Notes under the pieces: generated by a model
Seen by the model: the letters and a program-made list of their open reading frames with translations, nothing else
Told to the model about the DNA's origin: nothing
The model's database searches: none
NCBI RefSeq assembly: GCF_024734405.1
Contig: NZ_CP059556.1
Coordinates: forward strand, 6,200,001-6,264,000
DNA length: 64,000 bases
Reading direction: 5' to 3'
DNA from: Saccharopolyspora gregorii
GTDB taxonomy: Bacteria; Actinomycetota; Actinomycetes; Mycobacteriales; Pseudonocardiaceae
Shown: positions 17,074-26,012 of the stretch, piece by piece
Layout: each line of letters opens with the position of its first letter
How positions within the stretch are numbered: the first letter of the stretch is position 1
Translations under genes and position numbers: made by a program

Positions 17074-18630
17074 GTGACTTCGCCGGTCGAGCAGCAGCGC
17101 TGGGCGGGTCCGCTGTCGGCGTCGGTCGCGCGGATGTGCGCGGGGTTGCGCGGCCAGGTGTGCGAGCGCACCGCGGCCGGTTTCGACGAGGTGCTGCACC
17201 GGATGTCCGCCCCGTTGCAGGTGGCGGTGGCCGGCCGGATCAAGTCGGGCAAGTCGACGCTGGTGAACGCGATGATCGGCAGGCGGGTGGCACCGACCGA
17301 CGTCGGCGAGTGCACCCGGCTGGTGACCCGCTTCCAGTACGGCACGGTGGACCGGGTCGAGGTGGTGTTCCACGACGGGTCGAAGCAGGCGGTGCCGTTC
17401 GACACCGACGGCGGCATCCCGGCGGAGCTGGGAGTCGAGCTGGACCGGGTCTCGCACCTGGAGGCGTACCTGACGAACGCGGTGCTGCGCGACCTGACGG
17501 TGATCGACACCCCGGGCCTGGGTTCGCTGGACGCCGCGTCGGTGGCGCGGACCGAGCAGCTGCTGGGCGCCCGCGAGCCGGGTGCGGACGACCTGGACCC
17601 GGTGTCGCGCAGCGCCGTCGCGGGTGCCGAGGCCGTGCTGTACGTGGTGACGCAGGCGGTGCGCGCCGACGACCAGCAGGCGCTGGACGCGTTCACCGCG
17701 GCCACCGCGAGCCGGGACGCGGGCCCGGCGAACGCGATCGCCGTGCTGAACAAGGCGGACACCGTCGAACCGGACTCGGTACCGGGTTCCGGCGGCGAGG
17801 TGTGGCGGGCGGCGGAGGCGCTGGCCGCGGAGCAGGCCGCGCTGCTCGGGCCGCGGGTCGCGGAGGTGCTGCCGGTGATCGGCCTGCTCGCGGAGACCGC
17901 GGAGACCGGCGGGTTCGGCTCCGCGGACGCGGAGGCACTGCGGGCGCTGGCGCAGCTGGACGAGGCGGACCGGCTGACGATGCTCATGTCGGCGGACCTG
18001 TTCACCGGCTGGGAGTGCGCGGTCCCGGGGCGGGACCGGGAGCGGCTGCTGGAGCGGCTGGACCTGTACGGGGTGCGGCGGGCGCTCGCGGTGCTCGCGG
18101 ACGATCCGGAGATCACGGCGGGGAAGCTGCGCCGGGTGCTGCTGGACTGCTCGGGGCTGGCCGGGGTGCGGGCGCGGCTGGACGAGGTGTTCCGGGCGCG
18201 CGCCGACGGGATCAAGGCGGCGGCCGCGCTGGCCTCGGTGACGGCGTTGGCGCAGGCGTCCGGTGACCCGGGCGAGCGGCAGCGGGTGCACGACGCGATC
18301 GAGGTGCTGCTGAGCAGGCGGGAGGCGCACCAGCTGCGGGTGCTGGAGGCGTTGACGCTGGTGACCTCCGACGCGGTGCGGTTGCCGGAGGATCTGGCGG
18401 CGGAGGTGCTGCGGATCGGTGGCAGCGCGGATCCCGGCTCCCAGCTGGGGATGGCGGGGCGGCCGCGGCACGAGCTCGTGCAGTTCGCGCTGGAGCGGGC
18501 GAGCTGGTGGCGGTCGTTCGCGTCGTTCGGCGCGACGCCCGCGCAGAGCCGCGTCGCGTTCGTGGTGCACCGGGCGTACTTCCTGATCTGGCAGCAGCTG
18601 CAGGCCGGTCAGGTGCCGGCGCCGGGCTGA
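17074..18630 (+). CDS. dynamin-like GTPase (IniC-like)
   Basis: A 518-residue dynamin-family GTPase. G1 is GRIKSGKST (residues 54-62), the switch Thr lies in VGECTRLVT, G3 is IDTPGLGS (Asp about 145) and G4 is NKAD (about 226-229). The rest is mainly helical. Members such as mycobacterial IniA/IniC remodel or stabilise membranes in response to envelope-active drugs. This protein lacks a clear hydrophobic membrane-insertion hairpin, so it may need the second GTPase at 19651. The GTG start follows AAGGAGGCAGGG. It is followed after 34 bases by a GrpE-like gene, suggesting an operon. Confidence 0.85.
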   Translation: MTSPVEQQRWAGPLSASVARMCAGLRGQVCERTAAGFDEVLHRMSAPLQVAVAGRIKSGKSTLVNAMIGRRVAPTDVGECTRLVTRFQYGTVDRVEVVFHDGSKQAVPFDTDGGIPAELGVELDRVSHLEAYLTNAVLRDLTVIDTPGLGSLDAASVARTEQLLGAREPGADDLDPVSRSAVAGAEAVLYVVTQAVRADDQQALDAFTAATASRDAGPANAIAVLNKADTVEPDSVPGSGGEVWRAAEALAAEQAALLGPRVAEVLPVIGLLAETAETGGFGSADAEALRALAQLDEADRLTMLMSADLFTGWECAVPGRDRERLLERLDLYGVRRALAVLADDPEITAGKLRRVLLDCSGLAGVRARLDEVFRARADGIKAAAALASVTALAQASGDPGERQRVHDAIEVLLSRREAHQLRVLEALTLVTSDAVRLPEDLAAEVLRIGGSADPGSQLGMAGRPRHELVQFALERASWWRSFASFGATPAQSRVAFVVHRAYFLIWQQLQAGQVPAPG

Positions 18631-18664
18631 ACACCGGCGAGCGGCGAGCGGAGGGGACGCGGCG

Positions 18665-19120
18665 GTGCGGGACTGGCTTCGACGACGATCTTCACCTGAT
18701 CGTGGAACCGAGCGGGCGACCACCGCGTCGGAACCGGGTGCGGAGGAACCCGCCGAACCGGACGCCGAGTTGGGGGCTGACATGACCGCCGTGCACATCG
18801 ACCCGCTCGACCAGGCGCTGTCCGAACGCACCGAGCTGATCAGGCTGTGCCTGTACGCGCTCGACCGGGCTCGCAGCAGCGGCGTCGCCGAACGGCTGAC
18901 CGAAGGGCTGGACGGAATCGGGGTGGTGCGGCTGCGCCCCGAGGGGCTGCCGTTCGACCCCTCCCGGCACGAGGCGGGCGGCACGGTGCCCACCGACGAT
19001 CCCGCGTTGGACGGGATCGTCGCCGAGACCGAGGTCCCGGGCTTCGCCGACCGCGATCAGGTGCTGCGCACCCCGGTCGTCACCGTGTACCAGTGGCGCC
19101 CGGGACCAGCGGCGAGCTGA
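18665..19120 (+). CDS. GrpE-like nucleotide exchange factor homologue
   Basis: A 151-residue protein with a disordered acidic N-terminus (GAEEPAEPDAELGADM, 25-40), a helix (TELIRLCLYALDRARSSGVAERL) and a C-terminal beta domain matching the GrpE head. IGVVRLRPEGLPFDPSRHEA (85-104) corresponds to the GrpE G-V-x-x-F/L-DP-x-x-HEA segment, and PGFADRDQVLRTPVVTVY to the GY-x-L-x-x-R-x-LRPA-x-V-x-V segment. Classical GrpE opens DnaK for nucleotide exchange. No DnaK or Hsp70 gene lies in this window. It sits between two dynamin-like GTPases. The start is GTG with GAGGGG upstream. I am fairly sure of the fold, less so of the partner. Confidence 0.72.
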   Translation: MRDWLRRRSSPDRGTERATTASEPGAEEPAEPDAELGADMTAVHIDPLDQALSERTELIRLCLYALDRARSSGVAERLTEGLDGIGVVRLRPEGLPFDPSRHEAGGTVPTDDPALDGIVAETEVPGFADRDQVLRTPVVTVYQWRPGPAAS

Positions 19121-19280
19121 ACCGGAACTCCGCGGAGCGGGAGATCTTGCGGGTCCGCTCGCGGGCGGGGGCGCGCTCGGCGAGGTCGGGCAGCACCGAG
19201 CTCACCGACATCAGCAGCAGGACGGCGAGCGCGAGGACGAGTCCGATGACGGTGCCGATGGTGGTGAGTGCGGTGAACAT
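19080..19280 (-). CDS. small single-pass membrane protein, antisense to the GrpE-like 3' end
   Basis: A 66-residue peptide. Its ATG at 19280 is preceded by AAGGAGG with six-base spacing. The longer frame starting 21 codons earlier has no such site and is unlikely. Residues 2-31 form a hydrophobic helix (ALTTIGTVIGLVLALAVLLL, then MSVSSVLPD), followed by a basic tail. The core AVLLLM-x-VSS-x-LPD-x-x-E is shared with the peptide at 7291-7434. The last 41 bases overlap the end of the convergent GrpE-like gene. Function unknown; position suggests a link to the dynamin-like GTPases. Confidence 0.55.
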   Translation of the reverse strand: MFTALTTIGTVIGLVLALAVLLLMSVSSVLPDLAERAPARERTRKISRSAEFRFSSPLVPGATGTR

Positions 19281-19650
19281 GGTGTTCCTCCTTGCCGGTG
19301 ACTTCACCCCGCAGTTCGAGGTGACACCAGAATCGCTGGTCATCCCCCTCCGGCGAATCGGCCGTGCGGCTCGGCCGCTCTAAGCCCTCCGGCCAAGGAC
19401 GAGCCGGGGCGCCCAGCCGTTCGGTCGAGGCCTCCGGACCCGGTGCGCGGCCGAACGGTCCGCCCGCCCCGATCCGGGTGGTCGTCGGCGGTGCGCCGGG
19501 CCCGCGAGCTGGTCGGGTCGGGTGGACCGCGCGGGAAGCGGACCGGGCGCGCGCCGGTGGGCGGTACATTCACGCCCGCGCCGCGGCCGATCCGGGCCGG
19601 CGGCCGGCCCGCGCCGAACGCGGTGCCCGAACGCAGCGACGGGAGTGCGC

Positions 19651-21522
19651 ATGACTTCGGCCGGTCCGGCGACGACCGGGGTGCCCGTGGCGGCCACCGC
19701 CTTGCCCCAGCAGGTCAAGCAGACCAGGGACCGGTTGTTCGCCCTGCTGCGGGAGGTCGACCCGGACGCCGCGGACTGGGCGGACCGGGTGCGGCGCTCC
19801 CGGCCGCTGGTGCCGAGCGTCGTCGTGGTCGGGGAGACGAACCGCGGCAAGAGCTCCTTGGTGAACGCGCTCGTCGACGCCCCCGGACTGTCCCCTGTGG
19901 ACGCTTCGGTGGCGACGTCGACGTACCTGGAGTTCCGGCACGGCGAGCGGTGGCGCGGCCTCGCCTGCTACCCGGCCGACGCGGAACCGGTGGAGTTCGC
20001 GGTGGCCGAGCTGCCCGCCTGGTCGTCCGCGCGGACGACGCCGCCCGAAGGCGCGCTCCCGCCGCGGCACCTGCGGATCGAGGCACCGCTGGACGTGCTG
20101 GCCGCGCTGACCGTCGTGGACACCCCCGGAGTCGGCGGCCTCGACTCGGTGCACGGGGAGCTCGCCGCCGAAGCCGCCTCCGCCGCGACCGCGCTGCTGT
20201 TCGTCGCCGACGCCTCCGCCCCGTTCACCCGCGGCGAGCTGGACTTCCTGCACGGCGCGGCGGATCGGGTGGAGACCGTGGTGTTCGCGCTCGCCAAGAC
20301 GGACCAGCACCGCGGCTGGCGCCGGGTGCTGGAGGAGAACCGCGCGCTGCTGGCCGAGCACGCGCCGCGGTTCGCGGACGTGCCGATCCACCCGGTGTCG
20401 GCGCGGCTGTGGGAACTCGCCGCGCAGGCGCCGAACGAGCAGGCCGCCACCATGCTGCGGGAGCGGTCCGGGGTGGCCGAGCTGCGCTCCGCGCTGGAGC
20501 AGCTCGTCGGCGGCCGGGCCGCGATGCTCGGCGAGGCCAACACGATGCGCGCGCTGTCCACCGTGCTCGGCGAGCTGGCGGTGCGGCTGGCCGCCGAGCA
20601 GCGCGCGCTCACCGTCGGCGAGGACGAGGCCGAATCGCTGCGCGCCCGCCGCGACGAGCTCAGCGCCTCCCGCCGCTCCTCCACCCGCGGCTGGCAGCTG
20701 AAGCTGCGCGGCGAGATCCAGCGCACCCGCGTCGAGGTCAGCCACGAGGTGACCCGGCAGATGCGGGAGGTGCAGAGCTGGTTCCGCCGCGCCATCGACA
20801 CCGCCGAGCACGGCGCGCTCACCGCCCTGCCGCACCAGGTGGACACCGCGCTGCAGATGGTGTCCTCGCGGGTGTCGGCGCTGCTGTCGGCGCGGCTGGC
20901 GAAGGTCGCCGAGGTGTCGCTGGCGGAGCTGTTCTCCGCGGAGGAGCTGGACGTGATCCGCTCCCAGTTCGCCCGCGGCGCGCAGTCGCCCATCGCGCTG
21001 CGGCCACCGGACAAGCGGGCGCCGACCGCCGAGGACAAGCTGCTGGTGTTCATGGGGATCTCCGGCGGCCTCGGGGTGGGCCGGGCGGCGGCGATGCCGC
21101 TGGCCGGGATCGGCGTGGGCGTGCTGAACCCGGTGGTGCTGCCGGTGACGATCGTGCTGGGCCTCGGCGCCGGCTGGTGGATGGCCCGCACCCGCAAGCA
21201 CGCGGCGGACAAGCAGCACCTCAAGCAGTGGCTCACCGAGGCCATCGCGGACGCCCGCTCCGCTCTGGACCAGCTGGTGTCCGAGCAGCTGATCGAAGCC
21301 GAGCAGCAGCTGTCGCTGGCGCTGGACGACGCGCTGGGCAGGCGCATCGAATCGATCGAGGCAGAGCTGCGGGAGGTCGACAAGGCGCTGAAGATGGACG
21401 CCGCCGAGCGCAGCCGCCGGTTGCACACCGCCGAGCAGCGGCTCGCCGAGGCCCGCAGCGGCCGGGATCGCGCCGAGCACCTGCTCGGCGCGATCCGCGG
21501 GCTCCGCGACCGCGCCGAATGA
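19651..21522 (+). CDS. dynamin-like GTPase (IniA-like) with membrane hairpin
   Basis: A 623-residue dynamin-family GTPase. G1 is GETNRGKSS (61-69), the switch Thr lies in VATSTYLEFRH, G3 is VDTPGVGG (Asp about 157) and G4 is AKTD. Residues of about 460-515 hold two hydrophobic stretches (FMGISGGLGVGRAAAMPLAG and VLPVTIVLGLGAGWWMA) that look like a membrane-insertion paddle. Flanking Ala/Glu/Arg helices predict long coiled coils. This matches mycobacterial IniA, which works with IniC in membrane fission or repair. The ATG follows GGGAGTGCGC. It ends four bases from a convergent oxidoreductase gene. Confidence 0.85.
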   Translation: MTSAGPATTGVPVAATALPQQVKQTRDRLFALLREVDPDAADWADRVRRSRPLVPSVVVVGETNRGKSSLVNALVDAPGLSPVDASVATSTYLEFRHGERWRGLACYPADAEPVEFAVAELPAWSSARTTPPEGALPPRHLRIEAPLDVLAALTVVDTPGVGGLDSVHGELAAEAASAATALLFVADASAPFTRGELDFLHGAADRVETVVFALAKTDQHRGWRRVLEENRALLAEHAPRFADVPIHPVSARLWELAAQAPNEQAATMLRERSGVAELRSALEQLVGGRAAMLGEANTMRALSTVLGELAVRLAAEQRALTVGEDEAESLRARRDELSASRRSSTRGWQLKLRGEIQRTRVEVSHEVTRQMREVQSWFRRAIDTAEHGALTALPHQVDTALQMVSSRVSALLSARLAKVAEVSLAELFSAEELDVIRSQFARGAQSPIALRPPDKRAPTAEDKLLVFMGISGGLGVGRAAAMPLAGIGVGVLNPVVLPVTIVLGLGAGWWMARTRKHAADKQHLKQWLTEAIADARSALDQLVSEQLIEAEQQLSLALDDALGRRIESIEAELREVDKALKMDAAERSRRLHTAEQRLAEARSGRDRAEHLLGAIRGLRDRAE

Positions 21523-21526
21523 CGGA

Positions 21527-22468
21527 TCAGGGCAGCAGCACCAGCTTCCCGCCCGGGTGGCCCTCGCTGAGGAGCCGGTGCGCCGCGGCGGCCTCGGCCA
21601 GCGGGAAGGTCCGCGCGATCGGCAGCTCCAGCCGCCCGGCGGCGGCCGCGGGCAGCAGCCGCTCCCACGCCGCCGCGCGGACCTCGGTGCCCGGGTCCGC
21701 GTCGGGACCGCCGCCGACGAGCCGGATCCCGTCCGAGGCGCGGTGGAACGCGGCGGCGCTGGTGATCCGCTCCGGGGCGACGAGCGCCAGCGAGACGTCG
21801 ATCGCCTCGTCGGTGCCGACGGTGTCGATCACGCCGGCGACGCCGTCCGGCGCGGCCGCGCGCACCCGCTCCAGCAGACCGTCCCCGTAGGACACCGGCA
21901 CGACGCCGAGGCCGCGCAGCCACTCGTGCCGGGATTCGCCCGCGGTGCCCACGACCCGCGCTCCCGCGGCGACCGCGAGCTGGGCGGCGAGCACGCCCAC
22001 CGCACCGGACGCGCCGTGCACCAGCACGGTCCGGCCCGCGACGTCGCCGAGCAGCGACAGCTGGTGCACCGCGGTGCCGCCCGCGAGCAGCAGGCCGGAC
22101 GCGACCTCCCAGGACAGCCCGGCGGGTTTCGGGACGACGGAGCTCGCGGGCACGTCCACCTCGCTCGCCGAGGCGCCGGGCGCGGGGTGCACGACCACCT
22201 CGTCGCCGACCGAGATCGGACCGGCCTTCCCGGTGGCCCCCTCGCCGACGGCGGTGACCACGCCGGCGAGCTCGTTGCCCACGGGCAGCGGCAACCTCGC
22301 CGGGTCGGAGCCGAACGCTCCGCTGTAGAGCTTGTGGTCGATCGGGTTCACCCCGATCGCGCGGGCCTCGACCACGACCCGTCCCGGACCGGGCGAGCCC
22401 ACTTCGACGTCGACGACGGACAGGACTTCCGGGCCACCGAACGCGGTGGCGACGATGCGAACAGCCAT
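21527..22468 (-). CDS. zinc-free MDR oxidoreductase, quinone-reductase-like
   Basis: A 313-residue medium-chain dehydrogenase/reductase. The N-terminal GroES-like domain has VNPIDHKLYSG and PLPVGNELAGVV, and lacks the Cys/His ligands of zinc alcohol dehydrogenases. The Rossmann domain has VLVHGASGAVGVLAAQLA, the NADPH-binding G-x-x-G-x-x-G/A pattern of quinone oxidoreductases. It probably reduces quinones or alpha,beta-unsaturated carbonyls with NADPH. The ATG at 22468 is placed at the conserved MAVRIVATAFGGPEVL start. It converges on the dynamin gene. Confidence 0.85.
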   Translation of the reverse strand: MAVRIVATAFGGPEVLSVVDVEVGSPGPGRVVVEARAIGVNPIDHKLYSGAFGSDPARLPLPVGNELAGVVTAVGEGATGKAGPISVGDEVVVHPAPGASASEVDVPASSVVPKPAGLSWEVASGLLLAGGTAVHQLSLLGDVAGRTVLVHGASGAVGVLAAQLAVAAGARVVGTAGESRHEWLRGLGVVPVSYGDGLLERVRAAAPDGVAGVIDTVGTDEAIDVSLALVAPERITSAAAFHRASDGIRLVGGGPDADPGTEVRAAAWERLLPAAAAGRLELPIARTFPLAEAAAAHRLLSEGHPGGKLVLLP

Positions 22469-22593
22469 GTCCGCCGCAACACCGCCCGCACCGCCCGGAT
22501 TCCCCACCGCCGCGCCGCATCCGGTGACGCGGGGGAACCGGGCGGCTCTACGCTGCGTCGTAGCGCTGAGCCGAGGCCGAAGTGGGGGTCGAG

Positions 22594-23301
22594 ATGTACA
22601 TCGAGGAGACGGGTGCCGGGGACGGCGACATCAAGGTCACCGTCGAGGGCGTGGAGTACACCGCCGAGGCGAACTACGACCTCGACGGCGACGGCGTGGA
22701 CGACGCGGTCACGATCCTGACCGAGGACGGCCACGTGGCCTACCTCGACGAGGACGCCGACGGCGCCGCCGAGGTGATGCAGACGGTGGACGCGGACGGC
22801 ACCGTCGTCGGCCAGGCCCGCTACGACGCCGCCACCGGCGACTGGGTCGCCGAGCAGCCGGAGCAGCACCCCGGCGCGGCCGACCCGCGGCAGCGCGGCG
22901 GGGCACCCTTGGTCATCGACACCCCGGGCGGCGAGCAGCAGATCGGGCCGGCCACCGAGGACACCGACAACGACGGCCGCCCCGACACCGCGGTGGTCAC
23001 CACGGAGCACGGGACGATGCTGGTGACCGACGTGGACGGCGACGGTTCCGCGGACCAGCTGGTGGAGATCGGGAACTCCGGCGAGGTCACCATCACCCAC
23101 CACACCGGCGCCGGGGAGTGGACGGTCGTCGAGCAGGGCACCCTCGACCAGCAAGGCCAGTACGTGCCCGCCCCGCACCCGGCGGCCGGTGCGACCGACG
23201 ACGCGACCTGGACGTTCGGCGACCCGGAGCCGCCGGAGGCGCAGCAGGTCGCCCAGGAGCGGCCCACGACCTGCTCCGATTCGGACGCCGCCTGGAGCTG
23301 A
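22594..23301 (+). CDS. Asp-rich repeat protein (DUF6802-like), possibly calcium-binding
   Basis: A 235-residue acidic protein without a signal peptide or membrane helix. It contains repeated D-x-D-x-D-G-x-x-D units that resemble calcium-binding dockerin or thrombospondin-type-3 loops: DLDGDGVDDAVTIL, DEDADGAAEVM, DTDNDGRPDTAVV and DVDGDGSADQLVEI. Each is followed by a short beta strand, suggesting a beta-propeller or solenoid. The family label is from memory. The ATG at 22594 has GGGGG six bases away; GTG at 22582 is an alternative. It is divergent from the MDR gene. Role unknown. Confidence 0.65.
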   Translation: MYIEETGAGDGDIKVTVEGVEYTAEANYDLDGDGVDDAVTILTEDGHVAYLDEDADGAAEVMQTVDADGTVVGQARYDAATGDWVAEQPEQHPGAADPRQRGGAPLVIDTPGGEQQIGPATEDTDNDGRPDTAVVTTEHGTMLVTDVDGDGSADQLVEIGNSGEVTITHHTGAGEWTVVEQGTLDQQGQYVPAPHPAAGATDDATWTFGDPEPPEAQQVAQERPTTCSDSDAAWS

Positions 23302-23706
23302 CGGTCCCGAGCGCTCGAATTCCTCCTATCCGGTGGAGTTCGGGCGCTGTTCGCATCCCGGATCGGCGCGGGAACGGCACGAGATGTCCGCCCGGCCGTC
23401 ATCTCCCGTTCGCGGGGCTGTCCGCTTCGCCGGAAATCCTTGGTCATCCACGCGCGGTGACGGCTGAATTTTCGTCTAGACCTGTGCTTCGCCGGGGTAC
23501 TGAATCGATCCCCTTATCGTTCCTGTGAGAGAACCTACACAGCTGATCTCCATTGCGAGCGCCCGGCACCGTTAGCCTCGGTGCATCCCTTTCCAAGCTC
23601 CTCCCGTTCTGCGGGTGGGGCGAAGCATTCTCTGAACACGCCGGTGGCACCGCCGCCGCCGGACGAGCATTCCGGGCTGTGGCGCCCAGTCAGGAGACAC
23701 GAAGCG
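23302..23706. other. pckG upstream region, no gene
   Basis: About 400 bases, less GC-rich around 23460-23560, with no credible coding frame. It probably holds the pckG promoter. A CTGTG/CACAG inverted repeat with a 10-base spacer lies at 23523-23542 and is a weak operator candidate. Confidence 0.4.
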
Positions 23707-25527
23707 ATGACCGCCTTGACCATCCCAGGTCTCGACCAGGCACCCACCGACCACGCACGCCTGCTGTCGTGGGTGCGCGAGGTCGCCGAGCTGACCACGC
23801 CCGAGCGGGTGGTGTGGTGCGACGGCTCCCAGGAGGAATGGACGCGGCTGACCGACGAGCTGGTCGAGGCGGGCACCTTCACCCGGCTGGAGAAGAAGCC
23901 CAACTCGTTCTGGGCCGCCTCGGACCCGACGGACGTGGCACGCGTCGAGGAGCGGACCTACATCTGCTCCCGGGAGCGCAAGGACGCGGGCGTCACCAAC
24001 AACTGGATGCAGCCCGACGAGATGAAAGCGATCATGACCGAGCTCTACCGGGGCTCGATGCGCGGTCGCACCATGTACGTCATCCCGTTCTGCATGGGTC
24101 CGCTGGAGGCCGACGAGCCGAAGCTGGGCGTCGAGATCACCGACAGCGCCTACGTGGTGACCTCCATGCACATCATGACCCGGATGGGCGCGAAGGTTCT
24201 GGAGAAGCTGGGCAGCGACGGCGCGTTCGTACCCGCGCTGCACTCGGTGGGCGCCCCGCTGGAGCCCGGCGAGCAGGACGTCGCCTGGCCCTGCAACGAC
24301 ACGAAGTACATCACCCACTTCCCCGAGGAGCGGATGATCTGGAGCTTCGGCTCCGGCTACGGCGGCAACGCGCTGCTCGGCAAGAAGTGCTACTCGCTGC
24401 GGATCGCCTCCGCGATGGGCCGCGACGAGGGCTGGCTCGCCGAGCACATGCTGATCCTCAAGCTCACCTCGCCGGAGGGCAAGGTCCACTACGTGGCCGC
24501 CGCGTTCCCGTCGTCGTGCGGCAAGACGAACCTGGCGATGCTGCAGCCGACCATCCCCGGCTGGAAGGCGGAGACGCTCGGCGACGACATCGCCTGGATG
24601 CGCTTCGGCGAGGACGGCAGGCTGTACGCGGTGAACCCGGAGGCCGGTTTCTTCGGCGTCGCCCCGGGCACCGACGAGAACACCAACCCGAACGCGATGC
24701 GCACCATCGAGCAGGGCAACACGCTGTTCACCAACGTGGCCCTCACCGATGACAAGGACATCTGGTGGGAGGGCATGGGCGAGGCGCCCGCGCACCTCAC
24801 CGACTGGAAGCAGCGGGACTGGACGCCGGACTCGGACGAGAAGGCCGCGCACCCGAACTCCCGCTACTGCACGCCGATGTCGCAGTGCCCGATCCTCGCC
24901 GACGAGTGGGACGACCCGAACGGCGTGCCGATCTCGGCGATCCTGTTCGGCGGCCGCCGCAAGACGACGGTGCCGCTGGTGAACGAGGCGTTCGACTGGC
25001 AGCACGGCGTGTTCATGGGCGCCACCATGTCCTCGGAGACCACCGCCGCCGCCGCGGGCCAGGTCGGCGTGGTGCGCCGCGACCCGATGGCGATGCTGCC
25101 GTTCATCGGCTACAACGTCGGCGACTACTTCCAGCACTGGGTGAACATGGGCAAGTCGGCGGACGCGACGAAGCTGCCCCGGATCTTCTACGTGAACTGG
25201 TTCCGCCGCGACGAGTCCGGCAAGAAGATCGTGTGGCCGGGCTTCGGCGAGAACTCCCGCGTGCTCAAGTGGGTCGTGGACCGCATCGAGGGCAACGCGG
25301 CCGCCGAGGACACCGCGATCGGCCGGGTGCCGTCGGCGGACCAGATCGACCTGTCCGGCCTGGACACGCCGCGCGAGGACGTGGAGACCGCGCTGCACGT
25401 GGACGTGGAGGAGTGGAAGGCGGAGATCCCGCTGATCGAGGAGTGGTTCGCCACGATCGGTGCGGACCTGCCGAGCTCGGTGCAGGACGAGTTCGACGCG
25501 CTGAAGCAGCGCCTCGGCGTCGCCTGA
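23707..25527 (+). CDS. pckG: phosphoenolpyruvate carboxykinase (GTP)
   Basis: A 606-residue GTP-dependent PEPCK, full length. It converts oxaloacetate plus GTP to PEP, GDP and CO2, the first committed step of gluconeogenesis. The substrate-loop region [16 protein letters not shown], the phosphate-binding [10 protein letters not shown] with the reactive Cys271 and Lys273, and the nucleotide region [20 protein letters not shown] are all present. The ATG follows CAGGAGACACGAAGCG. The gene is monocistronic, with a strong terminator 17 bases after its stop. Actinobacteria use this enzyme at the PEP/oxaloacetate node during growth on fatty acids and amino acids, which fits the lipid and bkd genes nearby. 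Confidence 0.97.
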   Translation: MTALTIPGLDQAPTDHARLLSWVREVAELTTPERVVWCDGSQEEWTRLTDELVEAGTFTRLEKKPNSFWAASDPTDVARVEERTYICSRERKDAGVTNNWMQPDEMKAIMTELYRGSMRGRTMYVIPFCMGPLEADEPKLGVEITDSAYVVTSMHIMTRMGAKVLEKLGSDGAFVPALHSVGAPLEPGEQDVAWPCNDTKYITHFPEERMIWSFGSGYGGNALLGKKCYSLRIASAMGRDEGWLAEHMLILKLTSPEGKVHYVAAAFPSSCGKTNLAMLQPTIPGWKAETLGDDIAWMRFGEDGRLYAVNPEAGFFGVAPGTDENTNPNAMRTIEQGNTLFTNVALTDDKDIWWEGMGEAPAHLTDWKQRDWTPDSDEKAAHPNSRYCTPMSQCPILADEWDDPNGVPISAILFGGRRKTTVPLVNEAFDWQHGVFMGATMSSETTAAAAGQVGVVRRDPMAMLPFIGYNVGDYFQHWVNMGKSADATKLPRIFYVNWFRRDESGKKIVWPGFGENSRVLKWVVDRIEGNAAAEDTAIGRVPSADQIDLSGLDTPREDVETALHVDVEEWKAEIPLIEEWFATIGADLPSSVQDEFDALKQRLGVA

Positions 25528-25544
25528 CCCGGCACGCCCCCGAG

Positions 25545-25579
25545 AAGGGCCGCCCGCGGAACTCCCGCGGGCGGCCCTT
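25545..25579 (+). terminator. pckG intrinsic terminator
   Basis: A perfect 15-bp GC-rich stem (25545-25559 with 25565-25579) with a five-base loop (aactc), 17 bases downstream of the pckG stop. Confidence 0.85.
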
Positions 25580-25745
25580 CCGCATTTCCGGGAAGAAACC
25601 CGCCATTCTGCGGATTCATCGCGACCGCAGTCAGCGAAACCGGCGAATCGGTCCGGAACTTCCGAAAAATGGATCGACGGAACGGAACCCGCCGGGCACC
25701 CCGCACGTCCTAAGAACAACGGATCACGAGGGGAGGAGGTGTGTC

Positions 25746-25919
25746 ATGGCGGGTGCGGCGCTGTTGCTGCTGGCGTTGATCGCGATCGTGATGGTCTTGC
25801 TCGCACCGGACCGGCACGACGACGCGGACGACCACGAGGTGCGGATTCCCGCGCCCCGGGCGGAAGGCGAGCTCGGCTCGGCTCGTCCGGGCGCGGTCGA
25901 CGAGAAGGAACGGGCCTGA
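25746..25919 (+). CDS. small single-pass membrane protein with acidic tail
   Basis: A 57-residue peptide with GGGGAGGAGG eight bases before its ATG. Residues 3-20 (GAALLLLALIAIVMVLLA) form one membrane helix. The remainder is hydrophilic and acidic (HDDADDHEVRIPAPRAEGEL). It does not share the VSS-x-LPD motif of the two other small membrane peptides. Downstream of pckG but behind its terminator, so probably separately transcribed. Function unknown. Confidence 0.5.
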   Translation: MAGAALLLLALIAIVMVLLAPDRHDDADDHEVRIPAPRAEGELGSARPGAVDEKERA

Positions 25920-26012
25920 TGGACGGTGCCCCGAGGAGCGGATCTGCGGGTGGACGAGCGGCGAGTGGAGATCATTCCCTCGCCGCTCGTGCCACTTCCG
26001 CTCCCGCACACG

